Below are positions 30,000-37,465 of a DNA stretch of 44,607 bases, piece after piece. Positions within the stretch are counted from its first letter, which is position 1. Each line of letters starts with the position of its first letter. The stretch is taken from positions 1 to 44,607 of the forward strand of contig JBFWVJ010000010.1 in NCBI GenBank assembly GCA_050246795.1, in the 5' to 3' direction. This DNA comes from JBFWVJ01 sp050246795. GTDB lineage: Bacteria; Patescibacteriota; Gracilibacteria; JAUYGZ01. The notes under the pieces are model-generated. The model had not been told where the DNA came from. It saw only the letters and a list, made by a program, of their open reading frames with translations, and did no database searches. The translations under genes and the position numbers were made by a program.

Positions 30000-30428
30000 T
30001 CACACCTTCTTTCTTTTTGCCAAAGCATACAAAGCCCCTGATGCGGCCAGCATGACGAGGTCTTCGATGACGGTCACGTAGTTCAGCGGACGTTGTAAAA
30101 AGACACCGAAGCAACCGCAGTTGGCGATTTCAAGGCCTCTTGCGAGAGCAATGGAGATCCAGACGATGAAGATCGCGTGGAGTCCCAAAGAAGCCAGAGC
30201 GGCTTCTTTGAGTTTCTTCCCACTGAAGAGCCAGATGCTGAGGAAGAGTTCGAAGAGCGCCATGCCCAGTCCTATCGGTGCGGTGATCCAACCACTAAAG
30301 ATTTGATAGCTTTCGATAACGGTTCGGAAGCCCTGAATGTCGAGGAGTTTTCCAATCGCCGTGCTGAGGAGTATCACCGCGATGAAGTATTGGAGGCATT
30401 TCGTGAGAAATGATCGTGGGTTTTTCAT
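30000..30428 (-). CDS. MauE/DoxX-like four-helix membrane protein (142 aa)
   Basis: The product has four predicted membrane spans (about 10-28, 44-68, 76-95, 115-135). Between the third and fourth it carries NCGCFG, the cysteine motif typical of MauE/DoxX-like proteins, which have been linked to redox or disulfide chemistry in the envelope. The N-terminus (ILLSTAIGKLLDIQGF) also fits this group, and the length (142 aa) is normal for the family. The neighbouring lipoprotein and the many cysteine-containing exported proteins in this window make a role in disulfide formation conceivable, but this is inference. It is transcribed with argS upstream (29 bp gap) and the lipoprotein downstream. Confidence 0.8.
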   Translation of the reverse strand: MKNPRSFLTKCLQYFIAVILLSTAIGKLLDIQGFRTVIESYQIFSGWITAPIGLGMALFELFLSIWLFSGKKLKEAALASLGLHAIFIVWISIALARGLEIANCGCFGVFLQRPLNYVTVIEDLVMLAASGALYALAKRKKV

Positions 30429-30457
30429 AGAGTAAATTAAGAGAGGGATAAAAGGGT

Positions 30458-32251
30458 TTACATCCGTTCCGGGACTTCGATACCAAGGATTTCGAGGCCG
30501 GATTTAAGAACGTAGCCTGTATTTTGACTAAGTTTTAGTCGACTTGTATGCGATTCCATCAGGTCTGAATTTAAGCTCAATATTGGCAAATCATTGTAAA
30601 AACTACTGAATGTTTGGGCTAGTTCGAAAAGATATGTGCATAAAATGTTTGGTTTGTAATTTATTAATGCACCTGATATTGCTTCTTCAAATGCAATTAT
30701 TTTTTTAAACAATGATTTTTCTTTTTCGTGAGACAAGTGAAATGAATCATTGTTCAGTTCTATTTCTCTCTCGATAGCCCTTTTTTCAATGCTTTTTATT
30801 CTTGCGTACGCGTACTGGAGATACGGCGCAGAATTGCCTTCGAAGCTGAGCATCTGATCCCAGACGAAGGTGTAGTTTTTCTGTCGGTTTTGACTCAGAA
30901 TGTTGTACTTCACCGCGCCTATTCCCATGATCCGAGCGAGTTGGACCTGCTCTTCATCTGAGAGAGGGGAGTTGTGTTCTTTGATTTTTTCTGCGGCTCG
31001 TCGTTCGGCTTCATTCAAGACATCTTCTAAGAGCACGACTTTTCCTTTTCTCGTCGACATTCCGCCTTCGGGGAATTCCATTCTTCCGAATTCAACATGA
31101 ATGTGTTTCATCTTATTGATTCCCAGTTTTTCTGCAGCTTCGAAGATTTGATCGAAGTGGAGCTTTTGTGCGACGTCCACCAGGTTGACACCCAGGTCGG
31201 CTTTTATTTCGTCTTGCCAGTATTTCATCCTAGCTAAATCCCGGGTGGCATAAGTAGTGGCACCATCGGATTTTTGCAGAAGGCATGGTGGGATATTCTC
31301 ATCGTTCATTTTGATGATCAACGCTCCGCCTTCGCCTTTTTCGATCACTTTTTTCCTGAGGCCATCTTCCAGGATGGTCTTCATTTTGTCTTCGTAGAAA
31401 CTCTCCCCATGGATGAGGTCAAACTCTACTCCCAGTCGTTTCCATATGGTTTCAAATTCCACCAGGCTGAGGTCGCGGATCCAGTTCCACAGCTTGCGAT
31501 TTTCTGGATCACCATCTTCTAGCTTTTTAAATTCTGCCCTGCCTCGTTCCTCGAGGGGGGATTCTTTCGCCCCTTCCACCCCCGGCCCCTTAAAAGGGGA
31601 GGAAGACCCCACGGCTTCAGAATTCTTTTTTTCTTGTTCTACTTCGTCGTGGAATTTGACGTAGAGTTTGAGGAGTTCTGGGATCGGATCAGCTTCGATT
31701 TTTTTCATGTCGCCCCAGGTCCTAATGGCGTAGGTGAGCTTGCCGAACTGCGTGCCCCAGTCGCCGAGGTAGTTGTCGCGGACGACTTCGTAGCCGGATT
31801 TTTTGAGGAGGTTGTTGATCGATTGACCGAGGATCGTCGAAAGGAGGTGGTGTACTCCCATCGGTTTAGCGACATTCGGATGGGAGCTGTCGGTGACGGC
31901 TTTTTGGCCTTTGCCGATTTCTAGTTCACCGAAGGTTTTCGCTTCGATTTTTTTGTTCAATTCTTCCAGGGTTTGTCTGTATGCACTGTCCTGAAGCCAG
32001 AAGTTGATGAATCCTGGACCGGCGATGTCCGTTTTGGCAATGAGATCGTTGTTCGGAAGCGCATCGATGATGGATTGTGCCAGTTCACGGGGATTTTTCT
32101 TGGTTTCTTTGCTGAGCATCATGGCGATATTGGTCGCGAAGTCACCGAACTTTGGGTCAGCAGTTGATTCAACATGAACCGCATCGAGTTCTTTGTCAGT
32201 CGCATTTTTTACAGCTTTGATGAGGAGTTTTTCGAGGTCGGATTTGAGCAT
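30458..32251 (-). CDS. argS: Arginyl-tRNA synthetase
   Basis: The 597-residue class I synthetase charges tRNA-Arg. The N-terminal additional domain (about 1-100) ends in GPGFINFWL. The catalytic Rossmann domain has HPNVAKPMGVHHLLSTI (124-140), where the usual HVGH signature reads GVHH. DNYLGDWGTQFGKL (159-172) and a KMSKS-equivalent MSTRKGKVVLLEDV follow. The anticodon-binding domain ends LGIEVPERM, the classic ArgRS C-terminus. Two oddities stand out. A repeat-derived stretch of ~26 residues (211-236) interrupts KFHDEVE and FKKLEDGDPE. The DNA for residues ~487-574 is also much more A+T-rich than the rest of the gene. Despite these the frame is intact and the gene looks functional. Confidence 0.96.
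   Translation of the reverse strand: MLKSDLEKLLIKAVKNATDKELDAVHVESTADPKFGDFATNIAMMLSKETKKNPRELAQSIIDALPNNDLIAKTDIAGPGFINFWLQDSAYRQTLEELNKKIEAKTFGELEIGKGQKAVTDSSHPNVAKPMGVHHLLSTILGQSINNLLKKSGYEVVRDNYLGDWGTQFGKLTYAIRTWGDMKKIEADPIPELLKLYVKFHDEVEQEKKNSEAVGSSSPFKGPGVEGAKESPLEERGRAEFKKLEDGDPENRKLWNWIRDLSLVEFETIWKRLGVEFDLIHGESFYEDKMKTILEDGLRKKVIEKGEGGALIIKMNDENIPPCLLQKSDGATTYATRDLARMKYWQDEIKADLGVNLVDVAQKLHFDQIFEAAEKLGINKMKHIHVEFGRMEFPEGGMSTRKGKVVLLEDVLNEAERRAAEKIKEHNSPLSDEEQVQLARIMGIGAVKYNILSQNRQKNYTFVWDQMLSFEGNSAPYLQYAYARIKSIEKRAIEREIELNNDSFHLSHEKEKSLFKKIIAFEEAISGALINYKPNILCTYLFELAQTFSSFYNDLPILSLNSDLMESHTSRLKLSQNTGYVLKSGLEILGIEVPERM
31544..31621. repeat. GC-rich intergenic-type repeat inserted in argS
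   Basis: The plus strand reads a C-run/G-run sequence with a CCCCTTAAAAGGGG hairpin (about 31587-31600) and flanking C/G runs. It is the same style as the elements at 122-147 and 34930-35072. On the coding strand it adds NSEAVGSSSPFKGPGVEGAK and ESPLEE. ArgRS homologues generally go directly from KFHDEAE to a short helix and FKKLEDGD, so this is an insertion that keeps the frame. Confidence 0.75.
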
Positions 32252-32352
32252 GTTTGAGAACGGATAAGTCAGGACGAATAAATGAATGCGAATTCAGACG
32301 AATGGAGTATACTACAAACCACCAGCAACCAGCTAACCAGCAACCAATCATT

Positions 32353-32628
32353 ATGATCGATCTTTCCTTTCTCATCCTTGGGATCTACTACTTCCTGCGT
32401 GCTTTGAGCTGGTTGATCGTCGTTCGAATCATCATTTTCTGGGTTGCGCCTGGGTCATCCCACCCCATCGCCCTCTTTATTTTCCAAACAACAGAGCATA
32501 TCTTAGGGCCTATTCGTCAGCGGTTGCCAAGGGGAGAAGGGGCGATGGCGATGTTTGACTGGTCGCCGTTGGTGGCGCTCATATTGATTGATGTTTTGAG
32601 ATATATGTTGGTTCGGGTGTTTTCGTAG
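32353..32628 (+). CDS. YggT-family membrane protein (91 aa)
   Basis: Starting at ATG 32353, the product is a small two-span membrane protein of the YggT family. A first hydrophobic stretch (about 3-33) is followed by ILGPIRQRLPRGEG, the family's P-I-R-x-x-x-P loop. DWSPLVALILIDVLRYML then makes the second span. YggT proteins are implicated in envelope processes in several bacteria, but the biochemical role is not established. The upstream in-frame codons from 32254 lie in a CCAGCAACCA word repeat (32319-32350) and are excluded. The pcrA promoter begins just after its stop. Confidence 0.88.
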   Translation: MIDLSFLILGIYYFLRALSWLIVVRIIIFWVAPGSSHPIALFIFQTTEHILGPIRQRLPRGEGAMAMFDWSPLVALILIDVLRYMLVRVFS

Positions 32629-32650
32629 TCCGGCAGTATCTTTTTTTCTA

Positions 32651-32659
32651 TGGTAGAAT
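32651..32659 (+). promoter_or_regulatory. Extended -10 promoter element upstream of pcrA
   Basis: TGGTAGAAT (32651-32659) is an extended -10 of the form TGnTANAAT. It lies 24-30 bases before the helicase start codons, and transcription from about 32666 would give a short leader. No convincing -35 is visible, which is usual for extended -10 promoters. Confidence 0.5.
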
Positions 32660-32688
32660 GGTTTAATGTGACTTGGCTTTTTATGATT

Positions 32689-34929
32689 ATGGATCTTCTC
32701 ACTTCACTTAATACTGCGCAGCTGGAAGCGGTGACGACTACCGAAGGCCCGCTCTTGATCGTGGCTGGGGCCGGGACGGGAAAAACGATGGCTTTGACGT
32801 ACCGGATTGCGTACTTGATCCAGGAAAAAGGTGTGGATCCACGACAGATTTTGGCGGTGACGTTTACCAATAAGGCAGCGGGGGAGATGAAGGAGCGGAT
32901 ACAGCAATTGGTGGAACATGGTAGAGACGCGATGAATCGCGTCTCTACCATGCCCACCATGGGGACCTTTCATTCCATCTGTGTTCAGATTTTGCGGCGA
33001 GAGATCCAACATCTCGGTATGGAATCGTCTTTTGTCATTTACGACTCAGATGATTCGCTGGCGCTGATCAAGCGGGTGATGAATGAGCTGCAGATTTCTG
33101 AAAAGAGCTATAACCCCAAGGCTATTCGAGGCGCGATCAGCGATGCGAAGAATATCTTACAAACTCCTGAGGATGTCCGACGTTCAGCCATGAACTCTTT
33201 TCAGGAAAAAGTGGGATTGGTGTACGAGTACTACCAAAAGGCTTTGATGCGACTGGCGGCTTTGGACTTCGACGATATCATCATGAAAACGGTGGTGCTC
33301 TTCGAAGAGCATCCCAATGTGCTCGAGAAATATCAGTATCGCTGGAAGTATCTTCACGTTGACGAGTATCAGGACACCAACACCGCTCAGTATCGTTTGA
33401 TCCAGATGTTGGCCAAGCTCAATCGAAATCTATGCGTGGTGGGAGATCCGGACCAAAATATTTATTCTTGGCGTGGGGCTGATATCACCAATATTCTGAA
33501 TTTTTCCCAGGAGTATCCAGATGCGAAGGTGGTGAAATTGGAGCAGAACTATCGTTCCACGCCCCACATCCTCAGCGGAGCGGAGGCGGTGATTGTTCAA
33601 AACAAAGGCCGTATCGAAAAAACTCTGTGGACGGATAAACAACAGGGAGAAAAAATTCAGATGATCGATGTGGATGATGAACGAGCGGAGGCGGATTATG
33701 TCATTCGGAGGGTCAGCAGATGGATCGGTCGTTTGCGTGACCATGTCGTGCTCTATCGTACCAATGCCCAGTCACGAGCTCTGGAGGAAGCCTGTCTTCG
33801 CTATGGGGTTCCTTATAAGGTCATCGGCGGAGTGAAATTTTACGCTCGAAAGGAAATCAAGGATATGGTGGCGTACCTTCGACTCATTCACAATACTCGT
33901 GATGATGGTTCTTTGATCCGGATCATTAATACGCCTTCCCGAAAAATTGGCTCGAAGACATTGGAAACTGTTCAGAGGTTAGCCGTACGAAATGTGGCAT
34001 CATTATTCCAGATCATGAGCGGTGAGGTTGGTCAGTTGTCCTTGGAGTTGCCAGCTTCGAAATGTGAGCAGCTTCACAAATTTACTCAACTCATCCAACG
34101 CTTGCAGGATTTTAGCCGGGAGTTTTCCGTTTCCACTTTGCTTCGGGAGGTGCTGCATGTTACCCGATATGACCATATGCTTCTGGAAGAAAAAGAAGTG
34201 GGACAAACCCGTCTGGAAAACGTCCAGGAATTGATAACCGTCGCGCAAAAGTATGATGACCTTGAGCCCGGCGTTGGGCTGGCGACCTTCCTCGAGGAAG
34301 TCGCGTTGGTGAGCGATACGGACGAACTCCAGGGATCGGAGGATTATCTGACCTTGATGACGGTCCACAGTGCCAAGGGGTTGGAATTCGATCACGTCTA
34401 CATCGTGGGACTGGAAGAAGGCGTTTTCCCTCATTCAAGGGCTTCCTTTGATCCCGAGCAAATGGAAGAAGAACGCCGACTCATGTACGTCGCGATGACC
34501 CGTGCGAAGGAAAATCTTCACCTCGTATGGGCGCGGCGTCGGATGCTGTTCGGAGAAACCCAGTACAATCCTCCTTCGCACTTTTTGAAGTCGATCCCAC
34601 CGGAATCAGCTGATGGGGAATACTTGGCTCAAAAAGGAGAGGAGACGACGGTGATGAGAATCCGGGAACACTCCCGGGCGAATCAGGAAGAGGTGGTGTT
34701 TTCGGATGAGATTCCGCAGTTTATGAGAGGATTTGAGACGATAGGGAATCACGGGACGATTGGGAAAGAAGCTTTTCAGGAGGGCGATTTGCTTGAGCAT
34801 AAGGCTTTCGGTCGGGGAGTGATTCGAAGCTTGAAGGGGGATGTGGCAGAGGTACAGTTCGAAAACCCGAGCTATGGCATCAAAAAGATAGCGCTGAATG
34901 TGGCGCCGGTGAGGAGGGTAACCGAGTAA
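32689..34929 (+). CDS. pcrA: UvrD/PcrA/Rep-type superfamily 1 DNA helicase
   Basis: This 746-residue ATP-dependent 3'-5' DNA helicase acts in repair and in clearing stalled forks. The Q-motif region is LNTAQLEAV, Walker A GAGTGKT is at 27-33, and motif Ia is VTFTNKAAGEMKER. Walker B follows (LHVDEYQDTN), then motif III (VVGDPDQNIYSWRGAD), motif IV (LEQNYRS), motif V (LMTVHSAKGLEFDHVYIVG) and motif VI (RLMYVAMTRAKENL). The C-terminus ends in the beta-barrel typical of PcrA (LEHKAFGRGVIRSLKGD). MDLLTSLN at 32689 is chosen as start; an ATG two codons upstream (32683) is equally usable. Residues ~77-88 (HGRDAMNRVSTM) come from a palindromic repeat inserted just before the TFHS of motif Ib. The gene is convergent with hpf downstream. 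Confidence 0.96.
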   Translation: MDLLTSLNTAQLEAVTTTEGPLLIVAGAGTGKTMALTYRIAYLIQEKGVDPRQILAVTFTNKAAGEMKERIQQLVEHGRDAMNRVSTMPTMGTFHSICVQILRREIQHLGMESSFVIYDSDDSLALIKRVMNELQISEKSYNPKAIRGAISDAKNILQTPEDVRRSAMNSFQEKVGLVYEYYQKALMRLAALDFDDIIMKTVVLFEEHPNVLEKYQYRWKYLHVDEYQDTNTAQYRLIQMLAKLNRNLCVVGDPDQNIYSWRGADITNILNFSQEYPDAKVVKLEQNYRSTPHILSGAEAVIVQNKGRIEKTLWTDKQQGEKIQMIDVDDERAEADYVIRRVSRWIGRLRDHVVLYRTNAQSRALEEACLRYGVPYKVIGGVKFYARKEIKDMVAYLRLIHNTRDDGSLIRIINTPSRKIGSKTLETVQRLAVRNVASLFQIMSGEVGQLSLELPASKCEQLHKFTQLIQRLQDFSREFSVSTLLREVLHVTRYDHMLLEEKEVGQTRLENVQELITVAQKYDDLEPGVGLATFLEEVALVSDTDELQGSEDYLTLMTVHSAKGLEFDHVYIVGLEEGVFPHSRASFDPEQMEEERRLMYVAMTRAKENLHLVWARRRMLFGETQYNPPSHFLKSIPPESADGEYLAQKGEETTVMRIREHSRANQEEVVFSDEIPQFMRGFETIGNHGTIGKEAFQEGDLLEHKAFGRGVIRSLKGDVAEVQFENPSYGIKKIALNVAPVRRVTE
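32917..32952. repeat. Palindromic element inserted in pcrA
   Basis: CATGGTAGAGACGCGAT (32917-32933) and ATCGCGTCTCTACCATG (32936-32952) are perfect 17-bp arms with a 2-base loop. The core GTAGAGACGCGAT/ATCGCGTCTCTAC is identical to the intergenic palindrome at 43266-43311. It encodes HGRDAMNRVSTM in the helicase, so a dispersed palindrome has inserted in frame. Confidence 0.92.
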
Positions 34930-35072
34930 CCCCCTAACCCCCTTCAAAGGGGGAAGTTGCTTTTCAAGCAACACAAAAATAAAACGCGCTCCGCTTGTTT
35001 AGTGCTGGAAGCATTTTTATTTTTTGGGTTTCACTTTTGGTGAAACTTCCCCTTGCAAGGGGTTAGGGGTTT
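34928..35072. repeat. MITE-like inverted repeat between convergent pcrA and hpf
   Basis: The left arm (34928-34958, AACCCCCTAACCCCC then TTCAAAGGGGGAAGTT) and the right arm (35043-35072, AAACTTCCCCTTGC then AAGGGGTTAGGGGTTT) are imperfect reverse complements. Each arm is itself a hairpin. Two more perfect stems lie inside, GTTGCTT/AAGCAAC (34956-34972) and GTTTCAC/GTGAAAC (35028-35046). The element starts at the pcrA stop and ends at the hpf stop, so it probably ends transcription from both sides. No transposase is inside. Confidence 0.8.
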
Positions 35073-35073
35073 A

Positions 35074-35394
35074 TCACTGCTGCTTGCCTTCTCTCATGAG
35101 CTGTACGTGCTTTTTCGCTTGGCGAATCAAATTTGCTTCGGTTTTGTCGATGGCCTCTTTGGGGTCGTGGGTGGTTTCTTCATGGTGGAGTACTTGTCCG
35201 CCGAGTTGTAGGGTGGCCTTTAATTCGTAGGAGTTGTGTTTTTCGTGGTGTTCCACATGGACTTTCAGCAGTTTGTTGTCTTCCTGAAAGGTGCTGACGA
35301 ATCGTTCTAAGTGTTCAAAGCGTTTGCTTGCATATTCTTTCAGGTCGTCTTTTAGGACCTCGGTGATGTTTTGAAAGTGGAATTGGAGATTCAT
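35074..35394 (-). CDS. hpf: Ribosome hibernation promoting factor / RaiA-like (106 aa)
   Basis: This short-form HPF/RaiA protein binds the 30S decoding region and silences ribosomes under stress. It shows the beta-alpha-beta-beta-beta-alpha pattern (MNLQFHFQNITEVLKDDL, YASKRFEHLERFV, KLLKVHVEHHEKHN, YELKATLQLGG) and ends in the conserved helix AIDKTEANLIRQAKKH. The 106-residue length fits the short form without the C-terminal dimerisation domain. It is convergent with pcrA and lies downstream of gpmA on the same strand, separated by a GTAGGTT word array. Confidence 0.9.
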   Translation of the reverse strand: MNLQFHFQNITEVLKDDLKEYASKRFEHLERFVSTFQEDNKLLKVHVEHHEKHNSYELKATLQLGGQVLHHEETTHDPKEAIDKTEANLIRQAKKHVQLMREGKQQ

Positions 35395-35400
35395 GGGAGG

Positions 35401-35493
35401 GGGTTAGGTGGTAGGTTGTAGGTTGTAGGTTGTAGGTGGTAGGTGGTAGGTGGCTTTTGTATTTGCTACAAACTACAACCTACTCACTACAAA
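35401..35493. repeat. GTAGGTT / ACAACCTAC inverted word array
   Basis: About seven GTAGGTT/GTAGGTG words (35402-35453) face their reverse complements (ACAAACTACAACCTACTC, 35467-35484) across a TTTTGTATTTG loop. The array occupies the whole spacer between hpf and gpmA. The gpmA stop codon (35494-35496) sits at its edge. It could fold as a hairpin and separate the two genes' expression. Confidence 0.8.
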
Positions 35494-36111
35494 CTATTCT
35501 AAAATGGTTTTTTTGGAGACGTGCATGGTTTCATCGAATTCGTATACATAGGGTATACCCGTGGCGATATTTACCAAAATGATTTCGTAGGGAGCGAGCA
35601 GCTCGAGGTACATGATGATGCTTCGGAGGCTGTTTCCGTGGGCCGCTATGATCACGTTTTTCCCTTTTTCGACTTCTGGAAGGATGACGTCTTTCAGGTA
35701 GGGAATGGTTCGTTCGCAAGTGTCTTTCAAGCTTTCGCCATGGGGTGGGGCGACATCGAAGCTTCTGCGCCAGATTTGAACGAGGTCACTTCCGAAAATT
35801 TCTGACATTTCTTCCTTGTTTTTCCCCTGTAGGTCGCCGTAATGCCGTTCATTGAGGGCAATATCCCGTTGGGTAGGAATAGTGCTTTGCCCGAGGTCTT
35901 CTAAGATGATGCCGAGGGTGTCACTGGCGCGGCTGAGCATGGAGGTGAAGGCCATATCAAAGACAAAGCCTTTGAGCTTTTCAGCAGCTTTGTGGGCTTC
36001 CGCCTTTCCTTGATCCGAGAGTGGTACATCGACCCATCCGGTAAAGATGTCCAAGAGGTTCCATTCTGAGGCGCCGTGTCTCACCAAAACCAGCTTTCCG
36101 GGGTTTTTCAT
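35494..36111 (-). CDS. gpmA: Compact 2,3-bisphosphoglycerate-dependent phosphoglycerate mutase
   Basis: The product (205 aa) interconverts 3- and 2-phosphoglycerate in glycolysis. Key residues are the phospho-accepting His12 in LVLVRHGASEWN, the FTGWVDVPLS motif, Arg61/Ser63, Glu88 in NERHYGDLQG and His158 in IIAAHGNSLR. It is about 25-45 residues shorter than typical GpmA: the segment between HYGDLQGKNK and PPHGESL is trimmed, and the C-terminus is short. ATG 36111 is chosen because it places the RHG motif at the usual distance; an ATG at 36132 is possible. The frame farther upstream to 36198 is not supported. It is divergent from the Smr gene. Confidence 0.93.
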   Translation of the reverse strand: MKNPGKLVLVRHGASEWNLLDIFTGWVDVPLSDQGKAEAHKAAEKLKGFVFDMAFTSMLSRASDTLGIILEDLGQSTIPTQRDIALNERHYGDLQGKNKEEMSEIFGSDLVQIWRRSFDVAPPHGESLKDTCERTIPYLKDVILPEVEKGKNVIIAAHGNSLRSIIMYLELLAPYEIILVNIATGIPYVYEFDETMHVSKKTILE

Positions 36112-36182
36112 TGGGCTCAGGAATAAGGGCATAGTTACTTTAGTGAGCTTTAAGGGGTTTATCAAGGAAAATGGGGCTTCAC

Positions 36183-36250
36183 AATGAAGGAAAAACAATC
36201 AACAATAGGAGGAGCATTTGTTCGGTATATTGTTTATTGTCATTGTTGTT
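36183..36250. repeat. Inverted ACAATCAACAATAG / TATTGTTTATTGTC element
   Basis: AACAATCAACAATAG (about 36193-36207) faces TATTGTTTATTGTCATTGTT (36227-36247). It gives an imperfect hairpin of the same vocabulary as 5368-5438 and 26590-26672. It fills the spacer before the Smr gene start at 36252. Confidence 0.65.
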
Positions 36251-36251
36251 T

Positions 36252-36569
36252 ATGGCCAAAAAAAAATCTCCAGTTGGCAACAAATACGCTCATCTCACCC
36301 AACCCCAGGCGACTTTGGACTTTCATGGGCTGGGGGTTTTGAAGCCAGATGAGATTTGTGAAAAAGCGGAAGATTTTGTCAGGTCTTGTGCTCAAAAGGG
36401 GTTAAAAAAAATCTTGGTCATCACCGGAAAAGGTCTTCATTCGAAGTCAGGCCCGATCGTTGGCCCCTTGTTGGAATCATTTTTGCCGGAGTTGGATCAA
36501 GTGAAGTCGGTCTTGAAAGCCAGAAGAGACCGGGGTGGGGAGGGAGCTTTGGAAGTGGAGCTCTGGTAA
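36252..36569 (+). CDS. Small Smr-domain protein (105 aa)
   Basis: The product is a stand-alone Smr domain, related to the C-terminal nuclease domain of MutS2. The domain starts with TLDFHGLGVLKPDE (LDxHG motif) and continues through a helix (AEDFVRSCAQKGLKKILV). It then has VITGKGLHSKSGPIVGPL, the G-K-G-L-H loop of this family, and ends with the basic RRDRGGEGALEVEL strand. Small Smr proteins are usually nicking endonucleases, or mRNA-cleaving in some bacteria. The ATG at 36252 is chosen because the upstream frame lies in a word repeat. Its TAA stop overlaps a possible ATG of nadC (TAATG at 36567-36571), so the two genes are probably cotranscribed. Confidence 0.85.
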   Translation: MAKKKSPVGNKYAHLTQPQATLDFHGLGVLKPDEICEKAEDFVRSCAQKGLKKILVITGKGLHSKSGPIVGPLLESFLPELDQVKSVLKARRDRGGEGALEVELW

Positions 36570-36625
36570 TGAAACTTTCCTTTGCAAGATCTGAATTCTG
36601 CGCTAGGATAACTCCGCTTTTACTT

Positions 36626-37465
36626 ATGACTGTGGATCTTGAAACACAACTTTTGACTCTGGTTGATCTGGCTTTGCAAGAAGATGGAGCCAATGACGCC
36701 ACTTCTGAGGCTTTGTTTGAAAAAGGAAATACTAAGGAGGCGGTTATTATCGCCAAGCAGGATGGAGTGGTTTGTGGGATTCAATTTCTGGAAAAAATTG
36801 CTCATCGAGTGGATCCGGACATTTTGGTGGATCCCTTTTTATTCGATGGAAATGTCGTGAAGCAGCGAATGATGATAGGAGCTCTGGAGGGTGATATCTT
36901 GTCTCTTCTGAAGCTAGAAAGGGTGCTGTTGAATTTCTTGGGCCGGCTTTCTGGGATTGCGACGCTTACCTCTCAGTATGTGAAGGCGATCGAAGGAACA
37001 GGTGCTGTCATACTGGATACTCGTAAAACCGTTCCTGGCTGGAGATACCTCGATAAGTTTGCCGTGAAAACGGGCGGGGGGATCAATCACCGGATGGGAT
37101 TGGATGATGTGTTGCTCGTCAAGGATACGCATGTGGATAGTATGGGAGGGATGAAGAAAGCCCTCGATGCGCTTTTTTCTAAAAACGTTGAAAAGCCGGT
37201 TATCGTTGAGGTGCGAGACATGAAGGAATTTCAGGTGGCCCTGGAATTTTCCAAGTCACTCAACCGGATCATGCTTGATAATTTCAGTGTCGAAATGATC
37301 GAAGAAGCGGTTGGGATCGCTTCTGGAAAAATTCTGCTCGAAGCTTCTGGAGGGATTACGCTTGAAAACGCTCGTCAGATCGCTGAGACAGGGATCCATT
37401 TCCTTTCCATCGGGTCTTTGACGCACAGTGCCAAGGCATTTGATATGACCTTCAAGGTATCATAA
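36626..37465 (+). CDS. nadC: Nicotinate-nucleotide pyrophosphorylase (quinolinate phosphoribosyltransferase)
   Basis: The enzyme joins quinolinate and PRPP to form nicotinate mononucleotide, with release of CO2 and PPi, in de novo NAD synthesis. Recognisable motifs are ALQEDGANDAT at the N-terminus and RVLLNFLGRLSGIATLT. The phosphoribosyl and quinolinate site follows (DTRKTVPGWRYLDKFAVKTG, then GGINHRMGLDDVLLVKDTH). The C-terminal barrel strands are IVEVRD, IMLDNFS, ILLEASGGI and FLSIGSLTHS. The 279-residue length from ATG 36626 matches the family. An alternative ATG at 36569 overlaps the Smr stop (TAATG) and would add 19 residues. nadB lies 2.3 kb downstream on the same strand; nadA is not in the window. 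Confidence 0.94.
   Translation: MTVDLETQLLTLVDLALQEDGANDATSEALFEKGNTKEAVIIAKQDGVVCGIQFLEKIAHRVDPDILVDPFLFDGNVVKQRMMIGALEGDILSLLKLERVLLNFLGRLSGIATLTSQYVKAIEGTGAVILDTRKTVPGWRYLDKFAVKTGGGINHRMGLDDVLLVKDTHVDSMGGMKKALDALFSKNVEKPVIVEVRDMKEFQVALEFSKSLNRIMLDNFSVEMIEEAVGIASGKILLEASGGITLENARQIAETGIHFLSIGSLTHSAKAFDMTFKVS

Noticed and set aside
36386..36625. Long N-terminal extension of nadC
   Set aside because: The upstream codons overlap the Smr gene in another frame; the family start fits 36626 (or 36569).
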